Shown here piece by piece: positions 1 through 5,234 of a DNA stretch of 6,338 nucleotides. A model generated the notes under the pieces. It saw only the letters and a list, made by a program, of their open reading frames with translations, made no database searches and had not been told where the DNA came from. The position numbers and the translations under genes were made by a program. Positions within the stretch are counted from its first letter, which is position 1. Every line of letters begins with the position of its first letter. The stretch covers positions 1-6,338 of the forward strand of contig VGEI01000220.1 of assembly GCA_016869415.1 (NCBI GenBank), written 5' to 3'. Source of the DNA: Alphaproteobacteria bacterium. GTDB taxonomy: Bacteria; Pseudomonadota; Alphaproteobacteria; CACIAM-22H2.

Positions 1-262
1 CCGGAATGCGGTCTTGGTCCGCGGCCGGTCCGACGATGGTGGCGCCGGTCAGCTTCTTGAGCTCCAAATTGCCGCCGGTGTGGTCGTTGTGGTGGTGGGT
101 GTTAAGGATATGGGTGAGCTTCGAGCCCAGGCTGTCGAGCTTGTGCCTGACCGGCAGCGCCTCGGAGGGGTCGACGCAGGCGACTACGCCGGTCTGCGGC
201 TCGCGCAGCAGCCAGACGAAATTGTCACGCAGGCAGATGAGGTGATCGATCTGGAGGGTCAT
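1..262 (-). CDS. gloB: Hydroxyacylglutathione hydrolase (glyoxalase II), N-terminal part; runs off the left edge
   Basis: This is the first 87 codons of a glyoxalase II, the cytosolic enzyme that hydrolyses S-D-lactoylglutathione to D-lactate and glutathione in the second step of methylglyoxal detoxification. The reading frame begins MTLQIDHLICLRDNFVWLLR, a typical GloB opening. It carries the metallo-beta-lactamase-fold metal motif THHHNDHTGG at residues 55-64; His56, His58, Asp60 and His61 are the expected binuclear metal ligands. The frame stays open to base 1, and the full family length is about 250 residues, so roughly two thirds of the protein lies outside the window. The ATG at 262-260 is the natural start because it places the conserved beta-strand and the following DNF motif correctly. 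The gene is on the same strand as the GIY-YIG gene, but a palindromic repeat lies between them. The family call is firm; assignment to GloB rather than another MBL-fold hydrolase rests on the N-terminal pattern. Confidence 0.9.
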   Translation of the reverse strand, partial: MTLQIDHLICLRDNFVWLLREPQTGVVACVDPSEALPVRHKLDSLGSKLTHILNTHHHNDHTGGNLELKKLTGATIVGPAADQDRIP

Positions 263-313
263 GGGGATGATTTAGACCAACAGCGGAGAGGGGGGAAGGG
301 TTCTCGTAAATCT

Positions 314-357
314 CCGTCATGCCGCACAAGGCGCGCAGCGCCGCGATGCGGCATCCA
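314..357 (-). repeat. REP-like palindromic repeat, left copy (downstream of the GIY-YIG gene)
   Basis: Read on the minus strand, this 44-base element starts TGGA and ends TGACGG, with a perfect 8-base outer stem (319-326 with 347-354). Inside it is a second perfect stem, GGCGC/GCGCC (330-334 with 338-342), around a 3-base loop. The layout matches the copy at 710-738, which lies in the opposite orientation. Such TGGA-stem-TGACGG palindromes resemble dispersed intergenic repeats of alphaproteobacterial genomes (recalled, not searched). It fills most of the gap between gloB and the GIY-YIG gene, and as RNA could also act as a 3' hairpin for the GIY-YIG transcript. Confidence 0.6.
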
Positions 358-364
358 TCCGTCG

Positions 365-655
365 TTAGCCAGATGCGATCTCGTCGTACAGGTCGCGCCA
401 TTCCGGATTGGTGCCGATGATAAGCGCCACTTTCCAGTCGCGGCGCCAACGTTTCAGCTTCTTTTCCCGTTCTATGGCGGAGCGGACGTCCTCCAGAACC
501 TCGAAGTATACGAGCGTGTGTACCCTGTGCTTGCGAGTGAAGCCTTCGACGGCGCCGGTACGATGTTCCCAGGCGCGTCGCACGAGATCCTTTGTGACGC
601 CGACATAGAGCGTACCGTTTGGTTTGCTGGCGAGGATGTAAACATAATAGGGCAT
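365..655 (-). CDS. Small GIY-YIG nuclease family protein (COG2827 type)
   Basis: This is a 96-residue single-domain GIY-YIG protein, the normal length for the stand-alone COG2827/YhbQ-like family. Counting from the ATG at 655, it begins PYYVYILAS (the GIY half), followed by GTLYVGVT at about 15-21 (the YIG half). Next come a basic helix with an LVRRAWEH motif (about 24-31, including the expected catalytic Arg), and REKKLKRWRRDWK (about 63-75) with the metal-binding Glu. NPEWRDLY near 83-90 is a family signature at the C terminus. All expected active-site residues appear present. A GTG immediately before the ATG (658) is an alternative start adding one residue; no strong Shine-Dalgarno separates them. 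The cellular role of this family is poorly defined; DNA repair or structure-specific cleavage is usually inferred. It is flanked on both sides by inverted copies of a short palindromic repeat, so it may be a mobile or hitchhiking gene. Confidence 0.9.
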   Translation of the reverse strand: MPYYVYILASKPNGTLYVGVTKDLVRRAWEHRTGAVEGFTRKHRVHTLVYFEVLEDVRSAIEREKKLKRWRRDWKVALIIGTNPEWRDLYDEIASG

Positions 656-660
656 CACCG

Positions 661-742
661 CCGTCCGTTACGCCTCGCTTCATGGGCGTCCATCTGTCTG
701 GCGGCGCTATGGACCCCGCGTCAAGCGCGGGGTGACGGACGG
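661..742. repeat. 82-base intergenic block with nested inverted repeats
   Basis: The block is bounded by CCGTCCGTTA (661-670) and TGACGGACGG (733-742), which pair at 9 of 10 positions as an inverted repeat. Inside are GTCCAT/ATGGAC (688-693 with 709-714) and the strong palindrome ACCCCGCG/CGCGGGGT (713-720 with 726-733). It fills nearly the whole gap between the 3' end of the antiporter gene and the 5' end of the GIY-YIG gene. This could be a small non-autonomous repeat unit or a folded mRNA spacer. The pairings are visible directly; the interpretation is not established. Confidence 0.4.
710..738 (+). repeat. REP-like palindromic repeat, right copy (downstream of nhaP2)
   Basis: This 29-base element reads TGGA, then a stem with a 5-base loop (TCAAG, 721-725), then TGACGG. 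The stem is a perfect 8 base pairs (713-720 with 726-733). It shares the TGGA...TGACGG outer frame with the copy at 314-357 but lies on the other strand. It sits just past the stop codon of the antiporter gene on the minus strand, so it could also act as a 3' stabilising hairpin or a weak terminator; no U-tract follows on either strand. Confidence 0.6.
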
Positions 743-752
743 TTATTGCGGT

Positions 753-2537
753 TCAAGCCGTGCCGCTGAGCATGCTCTTGAGGCGGCGCCAGAAGCGCAG
801 GATAGGCAGGCGCTCGGCCTCTGGTTCGATCTCAAGGCCGACCTTGGTGATACGGTCTTTGTCCATCTGGCGCACGACCAGCTCGACCTCGCCGATCTTC
901 ACGCGGTCGCCGACGACCACGTTGCCTTCCAGCCGGTCGTTGAGGAACTCGGCCAGGCTGCGCCCATGGTCGAGCGGCTCGAAGGGCACGCCGTACATGG
1001 TGCAGACCTGGCCGAGCTTCACCTCGGCTTCGAACACGAACTCGCCGAGCTCGACCGGCATCAGGCGGCGCCGGCGCCGGATGGGGGTCGAGAACAGGGC
1101 GTCGAGGGCGATCACCTGCTCGGGCGGGGCGAGGGCGATGACGTAGTCCTCGACCTGCAGCCGGTCGAGGGTCGTCCGGTTGACCAGGGCGCCTTCGCGG
1201 ATGACGGCGATGATCTTCGTCCGCTTGGGCAGGGGCAGCGCCGCGAACGGCTGGGACAGGGCCGGGCTGGCCGGCGCCACGCTCCAGCCGGCGGCGTCGC
1301 GGTCGACCGATTGCGGCAGCTCGATCTCCTGCCGCTCCGGGGTTTCGGGCGGCGGCGGCAGCTCCAGGCCGAGCACCTGGGCCGCCCGGCTGACGGTCCA
1401 GCCCTGGACGACCAGCGAGAAGAGCACGACGACGAAAGCGACGTTGAAATAGAGCATGCCGTTGGGCACGCCGGCGATGACCGGGATCGAGGCGAGAAAG
1501 ATCGGCACGGCCCCGCGCAGGCCGACCCAGGCGATGAAGGCCTTCTCCTGCCAGGTGAAGCGGAACGGAATCAGGCTCAGCCAGACCGCAAGCGGGCGGG
1601 CCACGAGGATCAGCCCGACGGCCAGAATCACCTGGCCGCCGATATCGCTCATCAGGTCGCGCGGGGTGACAACCAGGCCGAGCACCAGGAACATGACGAT
1701 CTGCGCCAGCCAGGCCAGCCCGTCGTGGAAACGGCTGATCACGGAATCCGCGCGGTGGCGGTTGTTGCCCAGCACCAGGCCGGCCAGATAGACCGCGAGG
1801 AAGCCGCTGGCATCGGCGAGCTGGGCGCCCGAAAAAACAATCAGCGCGCCGGAAACGGCGAGGATGGGGTAGAGACCTGTCGAAATCTCGACCCGGTTGA
1901 TGACGTTCAGGAGAATGTAGCCGCCGATGGCGCCGATAACCGCGCCGCCCCCCATCTGCTGCACGAAATAGAGCAGGGTGTGGAACGAGAGGCTGGTCTC
2001 GGGCTGCAGCAGCCACTGCACCGCGACGACGGTGAGGAAGACCGCCATCGGGTCGTTGATGCCCGATTCGAGCTCGAGCGTGGCGCTGACCCGCTTGGCG
2101 ATTTCCGTCCCGTGCGCGTGCAGCAGGATGAACACCGCCGCGGCGTCGGTCGAGGCGACGGTGGCCCCGACCAGGAAACCCTGCAGCGGGGTCATGTTGA
2201 GGGCGTAGACGGCGATGATGCCGGCCACCACCGCCGTCACCAAGACACCGACCGTAGCCAGGCTGAGAGCGGGCGTGAGCGCGATACGCAGCACCGAACG
2301 CGGGGTGCGCAGGCCGCCGTCGAACAGGATGATGGCGAGCGCGACGCTGCCCACCAGATAGGTCGTGTGGAAATTGCCGAACTCGATCCCGCCGGGCCCG
2401 TCCTCGCCGGCCAGCATGCCGAGGCCGAGGAAGACCAGGAGCAGAGGGGCGCCGAGGCGGGAGGAGAACATTCCGGCAATGATCGCGAGCACCACCAGGG
2501 CGGCGCCAATCAGGATCAATTCCGTACCGAAATGCAC
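753..2537 (-). CDS. nhaP2: NhaP2/CvrA-type potassium(sodium)/proton antiporter
   Basis: This is a complete 594-residue CPA1-family cation/proton antiporter of the inner membrane, close to the usual ~570-590 residues of NhaP2 (CvrA). In E. coli and Vibrio relatives it exchanges cytoplasmic K+ (or Na+) for H+ and protects against K+ toxicity. Residues 1-395 form the membrane domain: LFDGGL at 71-76, STDAAAVF at 129-136, LESGINDP at 156-163 (Asn161-Asp162, the expected ion-binding pair) and GLRGAVP at 339-345. A cytoplasmic tail follows, with an RCK_C/TrkA_C-like domain at about 405-485, an Arg-rich linker (487-491) and a CorC_HlyC-like domain at about 496-575. No RCK_N or Kef-type glutathione site is seen. 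The start is a GTG at 2537-2535; a GGAGGA sequence lies about 11 bases upstream on the coding strand. The gene is divergent from the methyltransferase and is followed by a palindromic repeat. Whether K+ or Na+ is preferred cannot be read from the sequence. Confidence 0.93.
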   Translation of the reverse strand: MHFGTELILIGAALVVLAIIAGMFSSRLGAPLLLVFLGLGMLAGEDGPGGIEFGNFHTTYLVGSVALAIILFDGGLRTPRSVLRIALTPALSLATVGVLVTAVVAGIIAVYALNMTPLQGFLVGATVASTDAAAVFILLHAHGTEIAKRVSATLELESGINDPMAVFLTVVAVQWLLQPETSLSFHTLLYFVQQMGGGAVIGAIGGYILLNVINRVEISTGLYPILAVSGALIVFSGAQLADASGFLAVYLAGLVLGNNRHRADSVISRFHDGLAWLAQIVMFLVLGLVVTPRDLMSDIGGQVILAVGLILVARPLAVWLSLIPFRFTWQEKAFIAWVGLRGAVPIFLASIPVIAGVPNGMLYFNVAFVVVLFSLVVQGWTVSRAAQVLGLELPPPPETPERQEIELPQSVDRDAAGWSVAPASPALSQPFAALPLPKRTKIIAVIREGALVNRTTLDRLQVEDYVIALAPPEQVIALDALFSTPIRRRRRLMPVELGEFVFEAEVKLGQVCTMYGVPFEPLDHGRSLAEFLNDRLEGNVVVGDRVKIGEVELVVRQMDKDRITKVGLEIEPEAERLPILRFWRRLKSMLSGTA

Positions 2538-2633
2538 GATTCGCTTTTTCCTCCGCGCCGCACCATAGCCCGGGAGGCCGAGGCCGCGATAGCGCGCGAT
2601 GTGATAGATTGCGCGAGTTTTCGAGGTTCAGCG
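2538..2633. other. Divergent intergenic region between nhaP2 and the methyltransferase gene
   Basis: These 96 bases must hold the 5' signals of both divergent genes. On the minus strand a GGAGGA Shine-Dalgarno is clear upstream of the nhaP2 GTG. On the plus strand a GAGG at 2623-2626 precedes the methyltransferase ATG. I cannot name a convincing -35/-10 pair for either direction. There is no long palindrome suggesting an operator. Confidence 0.4.
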
Positions 2634-3389
2634 ATGTGGTCCGACGTCGTCGATCTGCGCGATTTTTATGCGAGCTCCCTCGGCTACGTGGCCCGGCGGG
2701 CGGTCGGCCGGCGCCTGCGCGACATGTGGCCCGACATGGAGAACCAGCGCCTGCTGGGACTCGGCTACGCCACGCCGTTCCTCGGCTCCTTCCTGGGGCG
2801 CGCCGAGCGCGTCATGGCCATGATGCCGGCGGCCCAGGGCGTCCTGCCCTGGCCGCCGGAGGGTCCCAACGCCGCTACGCTGGTCGAGGAGACCGATCTA
2901 CCGCTAGCCGACCTGTCGGTGGATCGCGTGCTCCTGGTTCACGCTCTCGAGCACACCGAGGCGCTGCGCCCGTTCCTGCGCGAGGTCTGGCGGGTCATGG
3001 CCGGCGGCGGGCGGCTGATCGTCGTCGTGCCCAACCGCCGCGGCATCTGGGCGCGCATCGATTCGACGCCCTTCGGCCACGGCCATCCCTACACGATGGG
3101 CCAGATCTCCCGGCTGCTGCGCGACAACCTGTTCACGCCCATCCGCACGCGCTCGGCCCTGTTCATCCCGCCGGTCTCCTGGCGGCTCTGGCTGACCTCG
3201 GCCGGGGCCTGGGAGCGGGCCGGCGAGCGCTGGTTCCCGCGCTTCTCAGGCGTGGTGATGATCGAGGCCGGCAAGCAGATCTACGCTCCGACGGCAGTGC
3301 GGACAGTCCCGGCCAAAGCCAAGCGGCTGCGGACGCAACCGGCCATCGGCAGCCCGGCGGCCGGCCGGATCTCGGTCAGCGTCGACTAG
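2634..3389 (+). CDS. Class I SAM-dependent methyltransferase (gloB-associated type)
   Basis: This is a 251-residue methyltransferase of the Methyltransf_11-like class I fold. The SAM-binding motif I appears as LLGLGYATPFL at 40-50, a variant of the glycine-rich loop. Motif II is DRVLLVHALEH at 97-107, the 'hxxxLEH' signature common in this class. A following strand and loop, GGGRLIVVVPNRRGIWAR (124-141), fit motif III. The substrate is unknown. The ATG at 2634 is chosen because it lies just before the conserved region, with GAGG 7 bases upstream. The same frame stays open far upstream (to 732), but that part is antisense to nhaP2 and is not credible protein. Methyltransferases like this are frequently divergent neighbours of gloB (yafS/gloB in E. 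coli); here gloB lies about 2.4 kb away on the minus strand. The C-terminal ~30 residues are basic and Pro/Ala-rich and probably disordered. Confidence 0.85.
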   Translation: MWSDVVDLRDFYASSLGYVARRAVGRRLRDMWPDMENQRLLGLGYATPFLGSFLGRAERVMAMMPAAQGVLPWPPEGPNAATLVEETDLPLADLSVDRVLLVHALEHTEALRPFLREVWRVMAGGGRLIVVVPNRRGIWARIDSTPFGHGHPYTMGQISRLLRDNLFTPIRTRSALFIPPVSWRLWLTSAGAWERAGERWFPRFSGVVMIEAGKQIYAPTAVRTVPAKAKRLRTQPAIGSPAAGRISVSVD

Positions 3390-3501
3390 CCAGGGCGGCG
3401 CCGGCCTTGAGCATCACCTCGCCCGCGACCGGGATCCCTCGGCGGGTCGAAGGTCAGCTATCGACCCAAAGCGGACCTGGTCCAAGGCTCGTCGTTTTGT
3501 T
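3390..3501. other. Non-coding gap between the methyltransferase stop and the mnh promoter
   Basis: No credible gene is present. The stretch contains the hairpin region at 3422-3467 and, at 3459-3480, a sequence (ATCGACCCAAAGCGGACCTG) that resembles short dispersed repeats I recall from proteobacterial intergenic regions. That resemblance is from memory and not verified. Only overlapping shadow reading frames cross it. Confidence 0.3.
3422..3467 (+). terminator. Possible 3' hairpin region after the methyltransferase gene
   Basis: Two stems can form: CCCGC/GCGGG (3422-3426 with 3442-3446), enclosing the palindrome GGGATCCC (3431-3438), and GGGTCGA/TCGACCC (3444-3450 with 3461-3467) with a 10-base loop. 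They share bases 3444-3446, so only one forms fully at a time. There is no following U-tract, so intrinsic termination is uncertain. The location between the methyltransferase stop and the mnh promoter fits a 3' UTR structure. Confidence 0.25.
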
Positions 3502-3529
3502 TTGACGGACTGCAAGAGATTGAGATAAC
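3502..3529 (+). promoter_or_regulatory. Candidate sigma70-type promoter of the mnh operon
   Basis: TTGACG (3502-3507) matches the -35 consensus in five of six bases. GATAAC (3524-3529) matches the -10 consensus in four of six. The spacer is 16 bases. It lies in the most AT-rich stretch between the methyltransferase and mnhE, and would give a 5' leader of roughly 50 bases before the mnhE start. No other equally good pair is visible in this gap. No operator-like palindrome overlaps it. Confidence 0.45.
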
Positions 3530-3584
3530 AAACGAATGAAGCGCAAAGAAGCCGAAAAGCGGCCCGCATCGTTCGGAGGGGTTT

Positions 3585-4061
3585 TTGCGGCACGTCAGCC
3601 TAATTGTTGCGCTCGCGGCGTTCTGGCTCCTGTTGTCTGGCTTCTATAAGCCGTTTTTGCTGGCGGCGGGCCTGGGCAGCGTTCTGGCAATCGTCTGGTT
3701 CACCGACCGACGCATGAAGGTGCTCGACCTCGAAGGCCATCCAACTCATCTCAGCATCCGGGCTCTGACCTACTGGCCCTGGCTGATCTGGGAAGTAGTA
3801 AAGTCAGGCTGGGATGTCACCAAGATCATCTTGAATCCCCGGCTGCCGATCAGCCCGCGGCTTGTCCGCGTTCCGACAAGCCAGAAGACGGATGTTGGGC
3901 GGGTGATTTACGCAAACTCGATCACCCTGACACCGGGCACCACCTCGCTGGAGCTCGACGAGCAGGGCATTCTGGTTCACGCTCTCACTGTCGCCGGTGC
4001 CGAGGGGCTTGCTACCGGCGACATGGATCGCCGGGCTGCGGCGTTCGAGGCTGCCCTGTGA
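3585..4061 (+). CDS. mnhE: Na+/H+ (or K+/H+) antiporter subunit E, first gene of the operon
   Basis: This is a 158-residue MrpE/MnhE/PhaE subunit, the usual family length, and a small membrane component of the multisubunit Mrp-type cation/proton antiporter in the cytoplasmic membrane. Hydrophobic segments lie at about 3-20, 24-40 and 57-75, followed by a soluble C-terminal domain. The hallmark YANSITLTPGTTSLEL is at 109-124, followed by VHAL at 131-134. The start is a TTG at 3585. An in-frame stop at 3537-3539 and the lack of any ATG or GTG between it and the gene leave no earlier standard start, and GGAGG at 3575-3579 is spaced 5 bases from it. The stop overlaps the mnhF ATG by one base (TGATG), so translation is probably coupled. 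The homologous archaeal subunit is MbhA. Family assignment is firm; the transported ion is not determined. Confidence 0.93.
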   Translation: MRHVSLIVALAAFWLLLSGFYKPFLLAAGLGSVLAIVWFTDRRMKVLDLEGHPTHLSIRALTYWPWLIWEVVKSGWDVTKIILNPRLPISPRLVRVPTSQKTDVGRVIYANSITLTPGTTSLELDEQGILVHALTVAGAEGLATGDMDRRAAAFEAAL

Positions 4062-4360
4062 TGTTCACGGCTGCCACGCTCGCGCTGCTCGTTGCGATCG
4101 GATTGGCGATTGGGCGGGCATGTCTCGGCCCGACCGTATTCGACCGCGTGCTGGCCGCAAACACGATCGGCACTCTCGCGGTCTGCCTGATGGCGGTATA
4201 CGGATTTCTCACCGAGCGTCCCGAGTTTCTTGACGTCGCGATCGTCTACACACTCCTGAACGTGCTTGGAACCCTGGCCATCCTGAAGTTCTTCCGTTTT
4301 GGCAGCCTAGGCGACCCTGAGGAAGGCGAGCCAGCCGATCGGCCCGAGGCTGGCCGGTGA
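4061..4360 (+). CDS. mnhF: Multisubunit cation/proton antiporter subunit F
   Basis: This is a 99-residue MrpF/MnhF/PhaF membrane subunit (family about 90-100), with three predicted transmembrane helices at about 4-21, 33-51 and 57-76. Family motifs are GPTVFDRVLAANTIG at 23-37 and FLDVAIVYTLLNVLGTLA at 56-73. The C-terminal ~20 residues are charged and acidic. In the complex, MrpF packs with MrpE and MrpG in the cation-handling region; its archaeal counterpart is MbhB. The ATG at 4061 shares one base with the mnhE stop; a GTG at 4058 would add one residue and is less likely. Its own stop overlaps the mnhG start by four bases (GTGA). Confidence 0.93.
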   Translation: MFTAATLALLVAIGLAIGRACLGPTVFDRVLAANTIGTLAVCLMAVYGFLTERPEFLDVAIVYTLLNVLGTLAILKFFRFGSLGDPEEGEPADRPEAGR

Positions 4361-4695
4361 CCGTTATCTTCGACATCGCAAGCTGGCTGTTCATCGCAGC
4401 CGGCGCCTTCTTCACGATCGTGGGGGCGCTCGGAATCTTGCGCATGCCGGATATGTACACGCGCTGCCACGCGGCAGGGATTCTCGATCCATTCGGCGTA
4501 TCGCTCATACTCGTCGGCCTCATGTTCCAGGCGGGCCTGACGCTGGTGACGGTCAAACTCGGCTTTCTGATCGTGCTGCTGATGTTCACGAGCCCTGTCT
4601 CGACGCATGCCCTTGGGCGCGCCGCGCTGCACCACGGGCTGAAACCGCTGCTGGCCGATGACAAGCAGACTGGAGACGTGTCATCGAAGCGCTGA
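4357..4695 (+). CDS. mnhG: Multisubunit cation/proton antiporter subunit G
   Basis: This is a 112-residue MrpG/MnhG/PhaG membrane subunit, typical in length, with three hydrophobic segments at about 6-27, 44-61 and 64-80. The family signature RMPDMYTRCHAAG lies at 29-41 and is the clearest diagnostic. SPVSTHALGRAA at 79-90 matches the conserved end of the third helix. It starts with a GTG that overlaps the mnhF stop by four bases. The C-terminal tail (about 100-112) is polar, and its coding sequence overlaps the probable ribosome-binding site and start of the next gene. The archaeal counterpart is MbhC. Confidence 0.93.
   Translation: MTVIFDIASWLFIAAGAFFTIVGALGILRMPDMYTRCHAAGILDPFGVSLILVGLMFQAGLTLVTVKLGFLIVLLMFTSPVSTHALGRAALHHGLKPLLADDKQTGDVSSKR
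4672..4675 (+). promoter_or_regulatory. Ribosome-binding site that argues for an upstream start of the DUF4040 gene
   Basis: GGAG here, inside the end of mnhG, is 7 bases from the ATC at 4683-4685, ideal Shine-Dalgarno spacing. It is only 2 bases from the out-of-frame GTG at 4678. The first standard in-frame start, TTG 4734, has no Shine-Dalgarno in front of it. This placement is the main sequence evidence that translation begins near 4683. Confidence 0.4.
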
Positions 4696-4733
4696 CCTAC
4701 ATCGCGCTGCTGGTTTTCCTGGTTGCCACGGCT

Positions 4734-5234
4734 TTGGCGATCGCGTGCGTCCGCAACCTGTTCGCGGTCGTTGCGCTCGGCGGTATCTACAGCTTCCTGA
4801 TGGCGCTGGCCCTGCTTGTCCTCGATGCTGTTGACGTCTCGATGACCGAAGCCTCGGTGGGAGCTGGCGTATCGACCGTGCTGCTGCTCGGCGCCCTTTA
4901 TCTAACCCGCATTGACGAGGCCCCGCCACTGCGGGTTTCGGCAGCGCCGATGGTCGTGGCGCTGGCGGCCGGCGCCGCACTGCTTTACGGCTCGTGGGAC
5001 CTGCCGCCGTTTGGCGATCCGGCTGGCGCAATCCATCACCATGTCGCGCCGCGCTACCTCAACCAGGTGATCGCCGAGACCGGCGTGCCTAACGTCGTCA
5101 CCGCCGTGCTGGCGAGCTATCGCGGCTACGACACGCTTGGCGAAACCACCGTGATCTTCACAGCCGGGATCGGCGTCCTGCTCCTGCTTAAAGGCCGGCG
5201 GCGCAGGCGCGACGGTGGCGGCGCCGCGCTATGA
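4734..5234 (+). CDS. DUF4040 / MbhD-MbhE-like subunit equivalent to the MrpA C-terminus (true start probably 4683)
   Basis: This membrane subunit corresponds to the C-terminal end of MrpA, which in this gene order is a separate polypeptide. From the TTG at 4734 it is 166 residues. The DUF4040/MbhD part (about 5-60) carries DVSMTEASVGAG at 34-45. After a linker, the MbhE-like part carries GVPNVVTAVLASYRGYDTLG at 117-136. In Mbh and Mrp complexes this portion contributes helices near the cation-translocation interface. The frame continues upstream of the TTG without a stop to 4662, and those residues (IEALTYIALLVFLVATA) look like the missing start of the first helix; relatives often begin MIEALTY. 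There is no ATG, GTG or TTG there, but an ATC at 4683 sits 7 bases after GGAG, giving 183 residues. I give the conservative coordinates but favour 4683. The C terminus is Arg-rich. The stop overlaps mnhB by four bases (ATGA). Confidence 0.85.
   Translation: MAIACVRNLFAVVALGGIYSFLMALALLVLDAVDVSMTEASVGAGVSTVLLLGALYLTRIDEAPPLRVSAAPMVVALAAGAALLYGSWDLPPFGDPAGAIHHHVAPRYLNQVIAETGVPNVVTAVLASYRGYDTLGETTVIFTAGIGVLLLLKGRRRRRDGGGAAL

Noticed and set aside
710..738. Intrinsic terminator for nhaP2
   Set aside because: The hairpin is strong, but no run of U follows on the minus-strand transcript, and its TGGA/TGACGG frame recurs at 314-357. It is better described as a dispersed repeat.
14..769. A 251-codon plus-strand frame across gloB and the GIY-YIG gene
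   Set aside because: It is antisense to two genes with intact family motifs and has no domain of its own.
832..2016. A 394-codon minus-strand frame inside nhaP2
   Set aside because: It is an Arg/Pro/Ala-rich shadow of the nhaP2 gene in another frame, with no recognisable domain.
732..3389. An 885-codon open frame on the plus strand, in frame with the methyltransferase
   Set aside because: Bases 732-2537 of it are antisense to nhaP2, whose translation has every expected antiporter motif. The upstream residues are low-complexity Asp/Glu/His/Arg/Gln typical of antisense frames in GC-rich DNA. The methyltransferase starts at 2634.
2609..3505. A 298-codon plus-strand frame overlapping the methyltransferase and the following gap
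   Set aside because: It has Arg/Ala/Pro-rich shadow composition, while the overlapping frame encodes clear methyltransferase motifs.
3536..3640. A short ATG frame (MKRKEAEKRPASFGG...) upstream of and overlapping mnhE
   Set aside because: It overlaps the mnhE start in another frame, has no Shine-Dalgarno, and becomes Cys/Val/Leu-rich shadow sequence within mnhE. A leader peptide cannot be excluded, but nothing supports it.
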